Positions 25,640 to 31,961 of a stretch of DNA of 35,181 nucleotides are shown piece after piece. The notes under the pieces were generated by a model. The model did not search any database, had not been told where the DNA came from, and saw nothing but the letters and a program-made list of their open reading frames with translations. The stretch comes from a virus. Each line of letters starts with the position of its first letter. Within the stretch, counting starts at the first letter, position 1. Location: positions 1 through 35,181 of IMG/VR virus record IMGVR_UViG_3300020578_000237. One strand, written 5' to 3'. The translations under genes were made by a program, and so were the position numbers.

Positions 25640-27280
25640 TTAATATTTTATGTAACAGTCAAAAAAACCTTCAGGAAAATAATCATTACACCTTGATTTT
25701 ATTTTATCCCAATCATTATCAAGTATATAAGTCATAGCACTATCAGTTTCAGATCTTATGCTTCTTCCAACACTCTGAACTATTGTTCTAATTGTTTGAG
25801 TATTATACCACCAATCCCACTTATTCATTTTCTTTATTGTAACCTTGTCACCAAGATAAGGATAAGGCATTTTACAAAGTATCTGAAATTTACTTAGATC
25901 ACCTTTTAAATCTACGCCTTCTGCCATTGAAGGTGTAACTAAAACTGTATTATTTTTACTTTTTACATGTTTTTCTAATTGATCATCTCTATTATTTCCA
26001 TACGCTAATAAAAGTCTGCTATCCTTTATATTGCTACAAATATATTCAGCTATTTTTGTATTATGAGTATGAATAATACCTTTTTCGTTTTTGTGAATAT
26101 CTAACAATTCTTTTATTGTTTTTAACATATTAGGTAAAGTATTATCTATAGATTTAGATCCCATACTGCCACAATTATAAAATATAATAGGTCTATTTTC
26201 TGCTAAGAAAGGTGATTTTTCTTTAACACAAATAGTTTTATCCCAATCAATTCCAATAGTTTCTGAAAATCCTTTATGATTTATAATTGTTGCTGACATA
26301 AAAATAATATAATCTGCATATTTGAATAAATAATCATTTGCATATTTCGATATGTCAATAGGCTTAAATATAAATTTTCTAAAACTCTTTTCGCCTTTTT
26401 CTAAATAGAAAACCCAATTATCTTTGTCATAAATACTGATAAATTGTGTTATTTTTAATTCATGTGCCTTTAACATGTCTAATTGCGAAGATATTGACTT
26501 ATAGTCATCTAGCTTTTCACTTATACCTAATTTTAGTATTTGTGCCTCAGTAAATGTTATTTTTTCTCTTAACTTTTTAAGATATTCTTCTTTAATAAAC
26601 TTAAAAACCTGAAGCTGTGTTTTAATATTTTCGTCTATTTTTATTTTTAATATTTTTTCTGAAAAGTATTCAGATACTGATATTTCAATGAACCTTGTTA
26701 ATTCATTTTCTAAATTATGAGCTTCATCAATTATTAGAACCTTTTTGCTGGGTAATGAATTTTTAGTTTTATTGAAATTCTTCTCAGTAAGAAAATAACT
26801 GAAATTTGTAATTCCAAGACTTTTTTCTACAAACTCTTGTTTTTTCTTTTTATAAACACAATCAAATTTACAGCTATTAAATTTATCATCAGCAGAATCA
26901 GCTCTTATATCTGTTGATACTTCTTTACAAGATAATTTATTATTAGATCTACTACACATATAGTTAGAAGAACTATATAGTGATACTAAACCATTATTAG
27001 AAAAATCTTTCTCATATTGATCCTGAAGGATCTTTTGTGTTGTTAGAAAATAAGCACCATAGTTAAATGAACTATCAGTGTCATCTTTACTATTTTCTAG
27101 TAATGTTTTAGCTAACGTAAAACCTATTGCAGATTTACCAACACCAGTTCCACACTCAATTATAGCATATTTCTTTCCTACATTAAATCCACTTAAAACT
27201 TTATTTATTACATTAGTCTGTTGAACTCTTGGAGAATTCATTGGAAAATTATGTAACCACTTAATATTTTCAGCTTCCAT
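25640..27280 (-). CDS. DinG/XPD-like superfamily 2 helicase with Fe-S cluster
   Basis: 546 residues. Walker A GTGVGKS at 44-50 and DEAH box at 185-188 (IIDEAHNLE). Between them are four cysteines (109, 118, 137, 141) with the XPD/DinG Fe-S spacing. The C-terminal half has FMSATI, GIIHTHNT, VTPSMAEGVDLKGD and IVQSVGRSIRSETDSA, helicase motifs III-VI. Such enzymes unwind DNA 5'-3' and resolve R-loops. It leads a minus-strand operon with the Nudix and chaperonin-like genes and is preceded by TATAAATA 17 nt before the ATG and by AGGAAG. Confidence 0.87.
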   Translation of the reverse strand: MEAENIKWLHNFPMNSPRVQQTNVINKVLSGFNVGKKYAIIECGTGVGKSAIGFTLAKTLLENSKDDTDSSFNYGAYFLTTQKILQDQYEKDFSNNGLVSLYSSSNYMCSRSNNKLSCKEVSTDIRADSADDKFNSCKFDCVYKKKKQEFVEKSLGITNFSYFLTEKNFNKTKNSLPSKKVLIIDEAHNLENELTRFIEISVSEYFSEKILKIKIDENIKTQLQVFKFIKEEYLKKLREKITFTEAQILKLGISEKLDDYKSISSQLDMLKAHELKITQFISIYDKDNWVFYLEKGEKSFRKFIFKPIDISKYANDYLFKYADYIIFMSATIINHKGFSETIGIDWDKTICVKEKSPFLAENRPIIFYNCGSMGSKSIDNTLPNMLKTIKELLDIHKNEKGIIHTHNTKIAEYICSNIKDSRLLLAYGNNRDDQLEKHVKSKNNTVLVTPSMAEGVDLKGDLSKFQILCKMPYPYLGDKVTIKKMNKWDWWYNTQTIRTIVQSVGRSIRSETDSAMTYILDNDWDKIKSRCNDYFPEGFFDCYIKY

Positions 27281-27297
27281 TGTTAAACTTCCTATTA

Positions 27298-27305
27298 TAT
27301 TTATA
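27298..27305 (-). promoter_or_regulatory. Candidate promoter box TATAAATA
   Basis: Exact T4 late-promoter consensus TATAAATA, reading toward the helicase operon and ending 17 nt before its ATG, with AGGAAG between. The 118-bp divergent spacer it lies in is over 80% A+T, so a chance match cannot be excluded, and a helicase would more often be an early or middle gene. The other half of the spacer, toward the protease gene, has TTGTAA and TATTAT 17 bases apart, a weak host-type promoter candidate. Confidence 0.28.
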
Positions 27306-27398
27306 TTATATAATCAAATTTATTTTTTACATTTTTTGTAAATTTATTTTATTACTTATATTATTAATAAGTACCAGTAACACATAAGAATAATTAAT

Positions 27399-28223
27399 AT
27401 GATAAATAAATACTTAATAATACTTCTAATACTATTATCTTTTATAAACATAAAGAATACTGAAGATAGTATTATAAATACTAAAGTTATAAACAACTCA
27501 GTATTATCTATTACTTCTAAATTTGAAATAGATAAAGATGCTTCTTTTATAAACTGTATAACAGATAATATAACTTCAGTACGTGATTCATCTTATTGTT
27601 ATGATACTTCATTTATAACTACTCTATTATTAATTGAAAATCTACTAAATAATAATATAACTACTGCTTCTATAACAGCAATTAAATATAAAAATAATAT
27701 AAGATACTTAACCTCAGATCATGTATGTGAAGAACTAGTAAAAGATAAAAAAAGAATAGAGACGCTTTTAAACAATGAAGAATTATTTCAAGATATGCAA
27801 TATGTCAAGATAAATAACGTCAGCAAAATTAATAGCATTGACGGAAAAAACACTAATTTCATTTCTGTTATAAACAGAAATGAAAAATACGATATATGCG
27901 AAATAAAAATAGAAAAAGATATTGTAAAAGGAACAGAATTATCAAATAAAAATATTTTTTACGGAATCAATATTTATAATGCTTCTTCACCTAGAAACTT
28001 ATTATCTAATAATAGAGTTTATATAGAAAAAGGTCTTTATTTAGGAGATAAAAATAATAATAATTTATTTAATCTAAGAATATACGAAGGATCAAGTGGC
28101 TCACCTATTTTTTATAAAAATGAAATTATTTCAATAATATTTGCGTATAATAGAAAAATGAAAAATGTAAGCTATGGAACAAAAAGATCAGATATATTAG
28201 AATTTATTTCCAATAAGAATTAA
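27399..28223 (+). CDS. Secreted trypsin/chymotrypsin-like serine protease
   Basis: 274 residues. The N-terminus MINKYLIILLILLSFINI is a signal peptide or signal anchor. The catalytic triad can be read as His108 in RYLTSDHVC, Asp165 in NEKYDICEIKI and Ser233 in YEGSSGSPIFYKNEIISIIFAY, the last matching 'GdSGgP.f....vvGi'. FIN-C-ITDN near 50-56 and other Cys residues (53, 67, 110, 168) could form disulfides, consistent with export. Length and motif spacing fit the S1/S46-like two-barrel fold. It would act in the periplasm or envelope, perhaps in lysis, superinfection exclusion or degradation of host surface proteins. Weak ribosome site; its end overlaps the convergent next gene by 20 bases. Confidence 0.72.
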   Translation: MINKYLIILLILLSFINIKNTEDSIINTKVINNSVLSITSKFEIDKDASFINCITDNITSVRDSSYCYDTSFITTLLLIENLLNNNITTASITAIKYKNNIRYLTSDHVCEELVKDKKRIETLLNNEELFQDMQYVKINNVSKINSIDGKNTNFISVINRNEKYDICEIKIEKDIVKGTELSNKNIFYGINIYNASSPRNLLSNNRVYIEKGLYLGDKNNNNLFNLRIYEGSSGSPIFYKNEIISIIFAYNRKMKNVSYGTKRSDILEFISNKN

Positions 28224-28938
28224 TATAATTTTTGTTTTCTTTATTATTGTAAAAACCTTCATATTTTCTTATTATATTGTATAAATCAGAAGACTTCCAC
28301 GCATCTAATTCTTCCTTTGTAGCAAAACTCTTAGTAATTACACTCTTTTTAACAACAACACCGTCCTCTATATATTTTATATAAACTCTAATCATATAAT
28401 CACCAGTAAAACTATCAGTTTCTTCCTCTATATTCCAATCAATCTCATTATTATTTATTGTGCTATATATATTATGTCCTCTAAACATACCTGGCGAATC
28501 TTGTTGCTGATATGTTACGTTCTTTTTAATAGATCTTGCTGGAATATCACTTCCAGCTCTTAAAAATGTCTCAAATACTCGCTTCGTTTCAGCGTTTTCA
28601 TAAAAACAATCCTGCAAAAATCTATCATTAATTTTAGAAATAATTAAATTTATTTTTTTAAAAAAATCTTTATTTGTTAATTCTTCTTCCTTATTAGTAG
28701 GATACTCTATATACTTTAAATATAAATTTGTAGAACTAAAAAAATTTATAAATTTTTTTCTAATATCATCAATATCCTTCCAATTAGCATTTTTAAAAAG
28801 TCTTTCTAAAAAATAAATCTCTTCATTTTTAAAAGAAACATCAGCAAAATTTAAATTGTCGTCTTTTATTTTTTTTAAGAATCTTAAAGGATCTACATGC
28901 TTATATTTAAGATATTCTTCTAATAAAAATTTTTTCAT
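28204..28938 (-). CDS. Hypothetical protein, lone minus-strand gene
   Basis: 244 residues. The N-terminal half is helical (MKKFLLEEYLKYKHVDPLRFLKKI and onward). In the second half FLRAGSDIPARSIKKNVTY is followed by a beta segment (GHNIYSTINNNEIDWNIEEETDS, MIRVYIKYIEDGVVVKKSVITKSF), reminiscent of a small beta-barrel. The start FLLEEYLKY loosely resembles the capsid-targeting-like leaders of the next genes, but the match is weak. It is convergent with the protease gene and divergent from the head-protein cluster. Function not recognised. Confidence 0.6.
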   Translation of the reverse strand: MKKFLLEEYLKYKHVDPLRFLKKIKDDNLNFADVSFKNEEIYFLERLFKNANWKDIDDIRKKFINFFSSTNLYLKYIEYPTNKEEELTNKDFFKKINLIISKINDRFLQDCFYENAETKRVFETFLRAGSDIPARSIKKNVTYQQQDSPGMFRGHNIYSTINNNEIDWNIEEETDSFTGDYMIRVYIKYIEDGVVVKKSVITKSFATKEELDAWKSSDLYNIIRKYEGFYNNKENKNYINSYWK

Positions 28939-28983
28939 ATAAAACTCTTTTATTTAATAATTATAAAAAAAAAAGAATTTTTA

Positions 28984-29628
28984 ATGATAAATTATATAAA
29001 AAAGTACTTAAGCTTCATTATAAGAAATCAAAATATAAAATTAGTTTCTGAAAATAAAAAAATAAATGAAGGACTAGATTTTCATATAAAATACGATATA
29101 CCAATATACCAAAATGTTTATAGACAAGGCTCTGAATCGTATTTTAGTATGATAAATGAATGTAAAAGTCTTTACTTTAATAAAGAGCTAATATTAACTG
29201 AGGCGGATAAAGAACTTTTAGAAAGTGATATTGGTGATTTCGTAATAATAAATAATAAAAAAGTTTCTCTTGATTTTCCTTATGAATATTCACATAATGA
29301 AATAATAGAAGAAAGTTTTATATACGAAGATTCATGCTGCAGAATAGATGAAGTCAAATACCAAAACAAAGAAGTAGAATTAAATAAACCAAAAAGAGGC
29401 GGAACAAAAAAATTCTATGTATACGTAAGAGACCCCAAATCAGGAAATATAAAAAAAGTTTCATTTGGTGCTAAAGGAATGACAACAGGAATAAACAATC
29501 CTGAAAGAAGAAAATCTTTCGTAGCTAGACATAGATGCAAAACTCATGCAAATGACAAAACAAAAGCAGCATATTGGTCATGTAGATTACCTAGATATAT
29601 AGGTAATAGCAATCATAAATGGTGGTAA
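28984..29628 (+). CDS. Phage protein with conserved C-terminal Arg/Cys/His/Trp domain
   Basis: 214 residues. Residues about 137-214 form a domain shared by many large phages: RGGTKKFYVYVRDPKSG, KKVSFGAKGMTTG, then ERRKSFVARHRC and KTKAAYWSCRLPRYI. The His/Cys set (RHRCKTH, YWSC) suggests metal binding. The N-terminal part is variable; the first residues MINYIKKYLSFIIRNQNIKLVSE could be a capsid-targeting-like leader with a Leu-Val-Ser-Glu end, but less clearly than in the next genes. It ends in NHKWW and overlaps or abuts the following gene. Probable virion or head-associated protein; function unknown. Confidence 0.65.
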   Translation: MINYIKKYLSFIIRNQNIKLVSENKKINEGLDFHIKYDIPIYQNVYRQGSESYFSMINECKSLYFNKELILTEADKELLESDIGDFVIINNKKVSLDFPYEYSHNEIIEESFIYEDSCCRIDEVKYQNKEVELNKPKRGGTKKFYVYVRDPKSGNIKKVSFGAKGMTTGINNPERRKSFVARHRCKTHANDKTKAAYWSCRLPRYIGNSNHKWW

Positions 29629-29633
29629 AAAAA

Positions 29634-30122
29634 ATGAACAGAAAACAATACGAAAAATTATTCTTAAAATGGAAAAAAAATTTAATAAATGAAAATAGTG
29701 TTCTTGTTATAAGCAATCAAGTACAATCACCTGAACATCGTTTTGACCTATCACTAGGCGAACTAATTCCAGCATTATTCTTTATTAGAGATCAATCACA
29801 CCTTTTTCACTGGCAAACATTTTCATATTCTACTCATGTTGCCTTAGGAGAATTTTACGAAGAATATCTGGAATTATTAGATGAACTAATGGAAGGTATT
29901 ATAGGTGCCTACAAAATAAGACCAGTTATATCACAAGAAAATAAATTTCAAATCAACAATTTCTCAGAACAAGCTTTTCAAGAATTAATTGATTTTTCTT
30001 TAAAAATATTTACATCTGATATAAGAGTTTTAATAGATGAAAGTCTAACAGAAATACATAATAAAATAGATGAAATAGTAGAACTAATAAACATTCTTTC
30101 ATATAAATCGAGCTTAAAATGA
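29634..30122 (+). CDS. Helical-bundle phage protein (Dps/ferritin-like appearance, DUF5856-type)
   Basis: 162 residues from the chosen start. An earlier in-frame ATG at 29619 would add MVVKK but lies inside the end of the preceding gene; the start MNRKQYEKLFLKWKKNLINE fits related proteins better. The middle, LIPALFFIRDQSHLFHWQTFSYSTHVALGEFYEEYLELLDELMEGIIG, has the H-W-x-T...H..L..F Y.....L.D...E layout of phage DUF5856-type proteins, which look like a Dps/ferritin four-helix bundle. Its leader ends L-I-N-E, compatible with the I/L-x-E rule of T4-type prohead protease sites. It is followed by an ATGA overlap. Function unproven; an internal head protein is plausible. Confidence 0.65.
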   Translation: MNRKQYEKLFLKWKKNLINENSVLVISNQVQSPEHRFDLSLGELIPALFFIRDQSHLFHWQTFSYSTHVALGEFYEEYLELLDELMEGIIGAYKIRPVISQENKFQINNFSEQAFQELIDFSLKIFTSDIRVLIDESLTEIHNKIDEIVELINILSYKSSLK

Positions 30123-30355
30123 TTTCTTATAAATTACTAAAAGAATATGTAAATAAAATTTTAATAGAAGCAAAAAAGAAAAATAAAAAAAAGAAAAAAC
30201 CTGGAAATAAAAATTACTATAAAGGAACTAAAAAAAGTAATTCACAAATGGAATATGAAATAAATAAATGCTCAAAAACACCAAGACCAAAATCTTGCTA
30301 TGATTACTGGTCAGCTGACAAAACATACGATAAATCTAGAAAAAAACAAGGATAA
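30119..30355 (+). CDS. Small basic protein with capsid-targeting-like leader
   Basis: 78 residues. Starts MISYKLLKEYVNKILIEAKK, an amphipathic helix ending L-I-E, close in pattern to the MNIQLLKEYIYDIILSE leader of the next genes and to T4 internal-protein capsid-targeting sequences. The mature part would be very basic (KKKNKKKKKPGNK) with two Cys (NKCSKTPRPKSCYDYW), suited to packing with DNA in the head. Its last codons and stop (AAACAAGGATAA) form the upstream end of the 102-bp repeat that recurs twice downstream. ATGA overlap with the preceding gene. Confidence 0.6.
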   Translation: MISYKLLKEYVNKILIEAKKKNKKKKKPGNKNYYKGTKKSNSQMEYEINKCSKTPRPKSCYDYWSADKTYDKSRKKQG

Positions 30356-30443
30356 TAAAAATGAATATTCAATTACTAAAAGAATACATATATGATATTA
30401 TATTATCTGAAAATATATCAAAAGAAACACGCGCTAAATTAAG
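30342..30443 (+). repeat. Leader/capsid-targeting repeat, copy 1
   Basis: 102 bp made of a 19-base leader (aaaaacaaggataataaaa) and the ATG plus 27 codons of a peptide starting MNIQLLKEYIYDIILSE. Identical to copy 2 (30673-30774) and differing from copy 3 (30782-30883) by one leader base. The leader contains the last codons and stop of the 78-residue gene only here, so this is the ancestral location. Confidence 0.95.
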
Positions 30444-30651
30444 CAAAAAAGCAAAAGATGCAAATATGCCGCTATCAGCGCTAACAAGCGTTTATAGAAA
30501 AGGATTGAGCGCATGGTTAACAGGTCATAGACAAGGAACACCACAACATGCATGGGCAATGGGAAGAGTTAATTCATTCATAAGAGGCGGAAAAACAAGA
30601 AAAGTAGATAAAAAAGAATGGGAAAAAGTAAAAAAACATAGAAGCAAATAA
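30361..30651 (+). CDS. Capsid-targeting-like leader fused to DUF5824-like phage domain
   Basis: 96 residues. Residues 1-28 are the repeated leader (MNIQLLKEYIYDIILSENIS...AKL), with an L-S-E end like T4 gp21 prohead-protease sites. Residues about 33-90 read NMPLSALTSVYRKGLSAWLTG, HRQGTPQHAWAMGRVNSFI and GGKTRKVD, a conserved phage domain ('giP.svL..VY.RG..AWrtGHRpGt...qWa.aRVnSF') of unknown function, which I recall as DUF5824. It would be an internal head protein, cut after the leader and injected or packed with DNA. Start preceded by CAAGGATAATAAAA. Its end lies in the second repeat. Confidence 0.7.
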   Translation: MNIQLLKEYIYDIILSENISKETRAKLSKKAKDANMPLSALTSVYRKGLSAWLTGHRQGTPQHAWAMGRVNSFIRGGKTRKVDKKEWEKVKKHRSK

Positions 30652-30681
30652 TAAAATAAATTATAGAAAAATAAAAACAAG
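30622..30681 (+). repeat. Cassette-closing direct repeat, upstream copy
   Basis: 60 bp covering the last codons of the 96-residue gene and a fossil of the start of the 92-residue gene. It matches 31647-31707 with one single-base gap and about four mismatches. The 3' end, ataaaaacaag, overlaps the leader of repeat copy 2. Confidence 0.9.
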
Positions 30682-30774
30682 GATAATAAAAATGAATATT
30701 CAATTACTAAAAGAATACATATATGATATTATATTATCTGAAAATATATCAAAAGAAACACGCGCTAAATTAAG
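30673..30774 (+). repeat. Leader/capsid-targeting repeat, copy 2
   Basis: Base-for-base identical to copy 1 over 102 bp. It begins inside the closing repeat at the shared ataaaaacaag and is followed after a run of A by copy 3, giving a 109-bp tandem period between copies 2 and 3. Confidence 0.95.
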
Positions 30775-30835
30775 AAAAAATAAAAACAAGAATAATAAAA
30801 ATGAATATTCAATTACTAAAAGAATACATATATGA
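30692..30835 (+). pseudogene. Orphan capsid-targeting leader without cargo
   Basis: 47 codons: the 28-residue leader peptide, then RKNKNKNNKNEYSITKRIHI and a stop, where the tail is just copy 3 read in another frame. It has the AAGGAT ribosome site and could be translated, giving a targeting peptide with a basic non-functional tail. It looks like a leftover from tandem duplication of the leader module, although a translated decoy or coupling peptide cannot be excluded. Confidence 0.6.
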
Positions 30836-30883
30836 TATTATATTATCTGAAAATATATCAAAAGAAACACGCGCTAAATTAAG
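30782..30883 (+). repeat. Leader/capsid-targeting repeat, copy 3
   Basis: Same 102 bp as copies 1 and 2 except one base in the leader (aaggat to aagaat), which weakens the Shine-Dalgarno. The coding part carries no change, synonymous or otherwise, so the copies are recent or kept alike by gene conversion. Confidence 0.95.
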
Positions 30884-31511
30884 AAAAAAATCCCTACTTA
30901 ATCCTCATGCCAGTATGAGGGTAGTACGAGAGGTAGATGAAGAAGGTAGAGATATTATGGCGAGTGTTTCTAGCCTTTCAAAAAGTTCTTATATTCATTT
31001 ACCTAAAAATACTTGGACTTCTGTGTCAGCAGATGATTTGTCTGAGACTCAGATGCAAGAAATATGGAGTCTATTCAAGAGGACATATTTTTCTATAGGT
31101 ATGCACATAAGCAGCCTCGAAGAGTTATTCTTGAAGTGTCCTCATCTTATAATACTCGACAATGACGGTGACCAAATCATTAATGCCTTCATTGCTATGA
31201 CAAAAACAAAATGGGGCTACAAGCTCAACGCCCTAGGACATGACGGTACTAGACTTTCAAAGGATGCTATTATTAATAAACATTATGAACTACTTACAAC
31301 GAGCGGGTACTTTGCGGCTCTATCTGAGAAAATGGAGAGCGTAATGCGTGATAGAGGTCTCGAAAACGTGAAGGATTCACGCGTCTTATACTCTATTTTT
31401 GGAGACAAAATAGAAGTCGTTGAAGACGGATACTACATGAAGTACGTTGACTTAGTAGGTCTTAAGCGTAAATGTATCTTTGGTCTGCCTGTTATTCCTG
31501 AAAGTGTATGA
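30801..31511 (+). CDS. Imported head-cargo protein fused to capsid-targeting-like leader
   Basis: 236 residues. Residues 1-28 are the repeated leader; from about LRKKS the sequence changes abruptly to a body of about 39% G+C (235 of 600 bases over 30901-31500) with mixed codon use, against roughly 25% in the neighbours. The body has MQEIWSLFKRTYFSIGMHI, INAFIAMTKTKWGYKLNALGHDGT, SEKMESVMRDRG and DGYYMKYVDLVGLKRKCIFGLP. This resembles an uncharacterised phage family I recall with the pattern 'eiW..y..tY..iG.hl...FGhp', which looks GNAT-like in layout; no activity is shown. It is probably packed in the head and delivered with DNA. Confidence 0.68.
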   Translation: MNIQLLKEYIYDIILSENISKETRAKLRKKSLLNPHASMRVVREVDEEGRDIMASVSSLSKSSYIHLPKNTWTSVSADDLSETQMQEIWSLFKRTYFSIGMHISSLEELFLKCPHLIILDNDGDQIINAFIAMTKTKWGYKLNALGHDGTRLSKDAIINKHYELLTTSGYFAALSEKMESVMRDRGLENVKDSRVLYSIFGDKIEVVEDGYYMKYVDLVGLKRKCIFGLPVIPESV

Positions 31512-31593
31512 GACATAAAACTAGTAATAACAAGAGCGTCCTATACATACACAGCAATGAAGTCATATTTGAGTTTTGTAGTTCCTGTCCATT

Positions 31594-31638
31594 ATTTATC
31601 TTGTATTCCTTTTTAAAAATATGCGATACAAGATAAAT
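31594..31638. repeat. 13-bp perfect inverted repeat downstream of imported cargo
   Basis: atttatcttgtat at 31594-31606 and its exact complement at 31626-31638, with a 19-nt loop containing ttttaaaa. Neither side has a T-run, so it is not a typical intrinsic terminator. It lies in the 135-bp non-coding stretch between the imported cargo and the closing repeat and was probably brought in with the cargo. It may be an mRNA 3'-end stabiliser or an old mobile-element end. Confidence 0.7.
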
Positions 31639-31646
31639 ATGCATAC

Positions 31647-31707
31647 GAAAAAGTAAAAAAAACATAGAAGTAAATAACAAAATGAATTATAGAGAAATAA
31701 AAACAAG
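31647..31707 (+). repeat. Cassette-closing direct repeat, downstream copy
   Basis: 61 bp matching 30622-30681. Here the 3' part is the real start of the 92-residue gene (ATG at 31682, first codons to Thr-Ser), while the 5' part is an untranslated fossil of the end of the 96-residue gene. This shows that the original locus ran directly from the DUF5824-like gene into the 92-residue gene. Confidence 0.9.
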
Positions 31708-31960
31708 CAATGTGAATAACACAATTAGAATTTTTTTCTATGAAACATACAATAATAACAATTGGCACATGGATAAAGAAGATAGAATAATTAAAGTTTT
31801 ACATGGCGAAAACTGGTTTATTCAATTCGAAAATCAAATACCAAAGCTACTTATTAAAAATAATAATTATTTTATAAATAAAAATATCTATCACAGACTA
31901 CTAAATATAAATAGTAATAAAAATTTAATTCTTTCTATTAAAAAAACTAATTTATTTTAA
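31682..31960 (+). CDS. Small hypothetical protein, possibly cupin-like
   Basis: 92 residues. RIIKVLHGENWFIQFENQIPKLLIKNNNYFINKNIYHRLL has the strand order and His position of small cupin-like barrels ('vl.G.gw.fqf....p..l..g...fI....yHrl'), but only one of the usual metal ligands is plain, so the call is weak. The first ten codons are part of the closing repeat. It ends one base from the convergent giant gene. The leader lacks a capsid-targeting-like helix, so it is probably not a head cargo protein. Confidence 0.5.
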   Translation: MNYREIKTSNVNNTIRIFFYETYNNNNWHMDKEDRIIKVLHGENWFIQFENQIPKLLIKNNNYFINKNIYHRLLNINSNKNLILSIKKTNLF

Positions 31961-31961
31961 A

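Noticed and set aside
30342-30883. Three repeats considered as a CRISPR or phage-encoded array
   Set aside because: Repeats are 102 bp, coding, unevenly spaced (331 and 109 bp) and contain start codons; nothing like a spacer pattern or cas genes.
31492-31680. 62-codon minus-strand frame over the inverted repeat
   Set aside because: No ribosome site or protein features; spans the junction between imported and native DNA.
30622-31707. Flanking direct repeats considered as target-site duplication of a transposon
   Set aside because: 60 bp is too long, the repeats carry gene ends, and there is no transposase or terminal inverted repeat at the borders; duplication by short homology explains it better.
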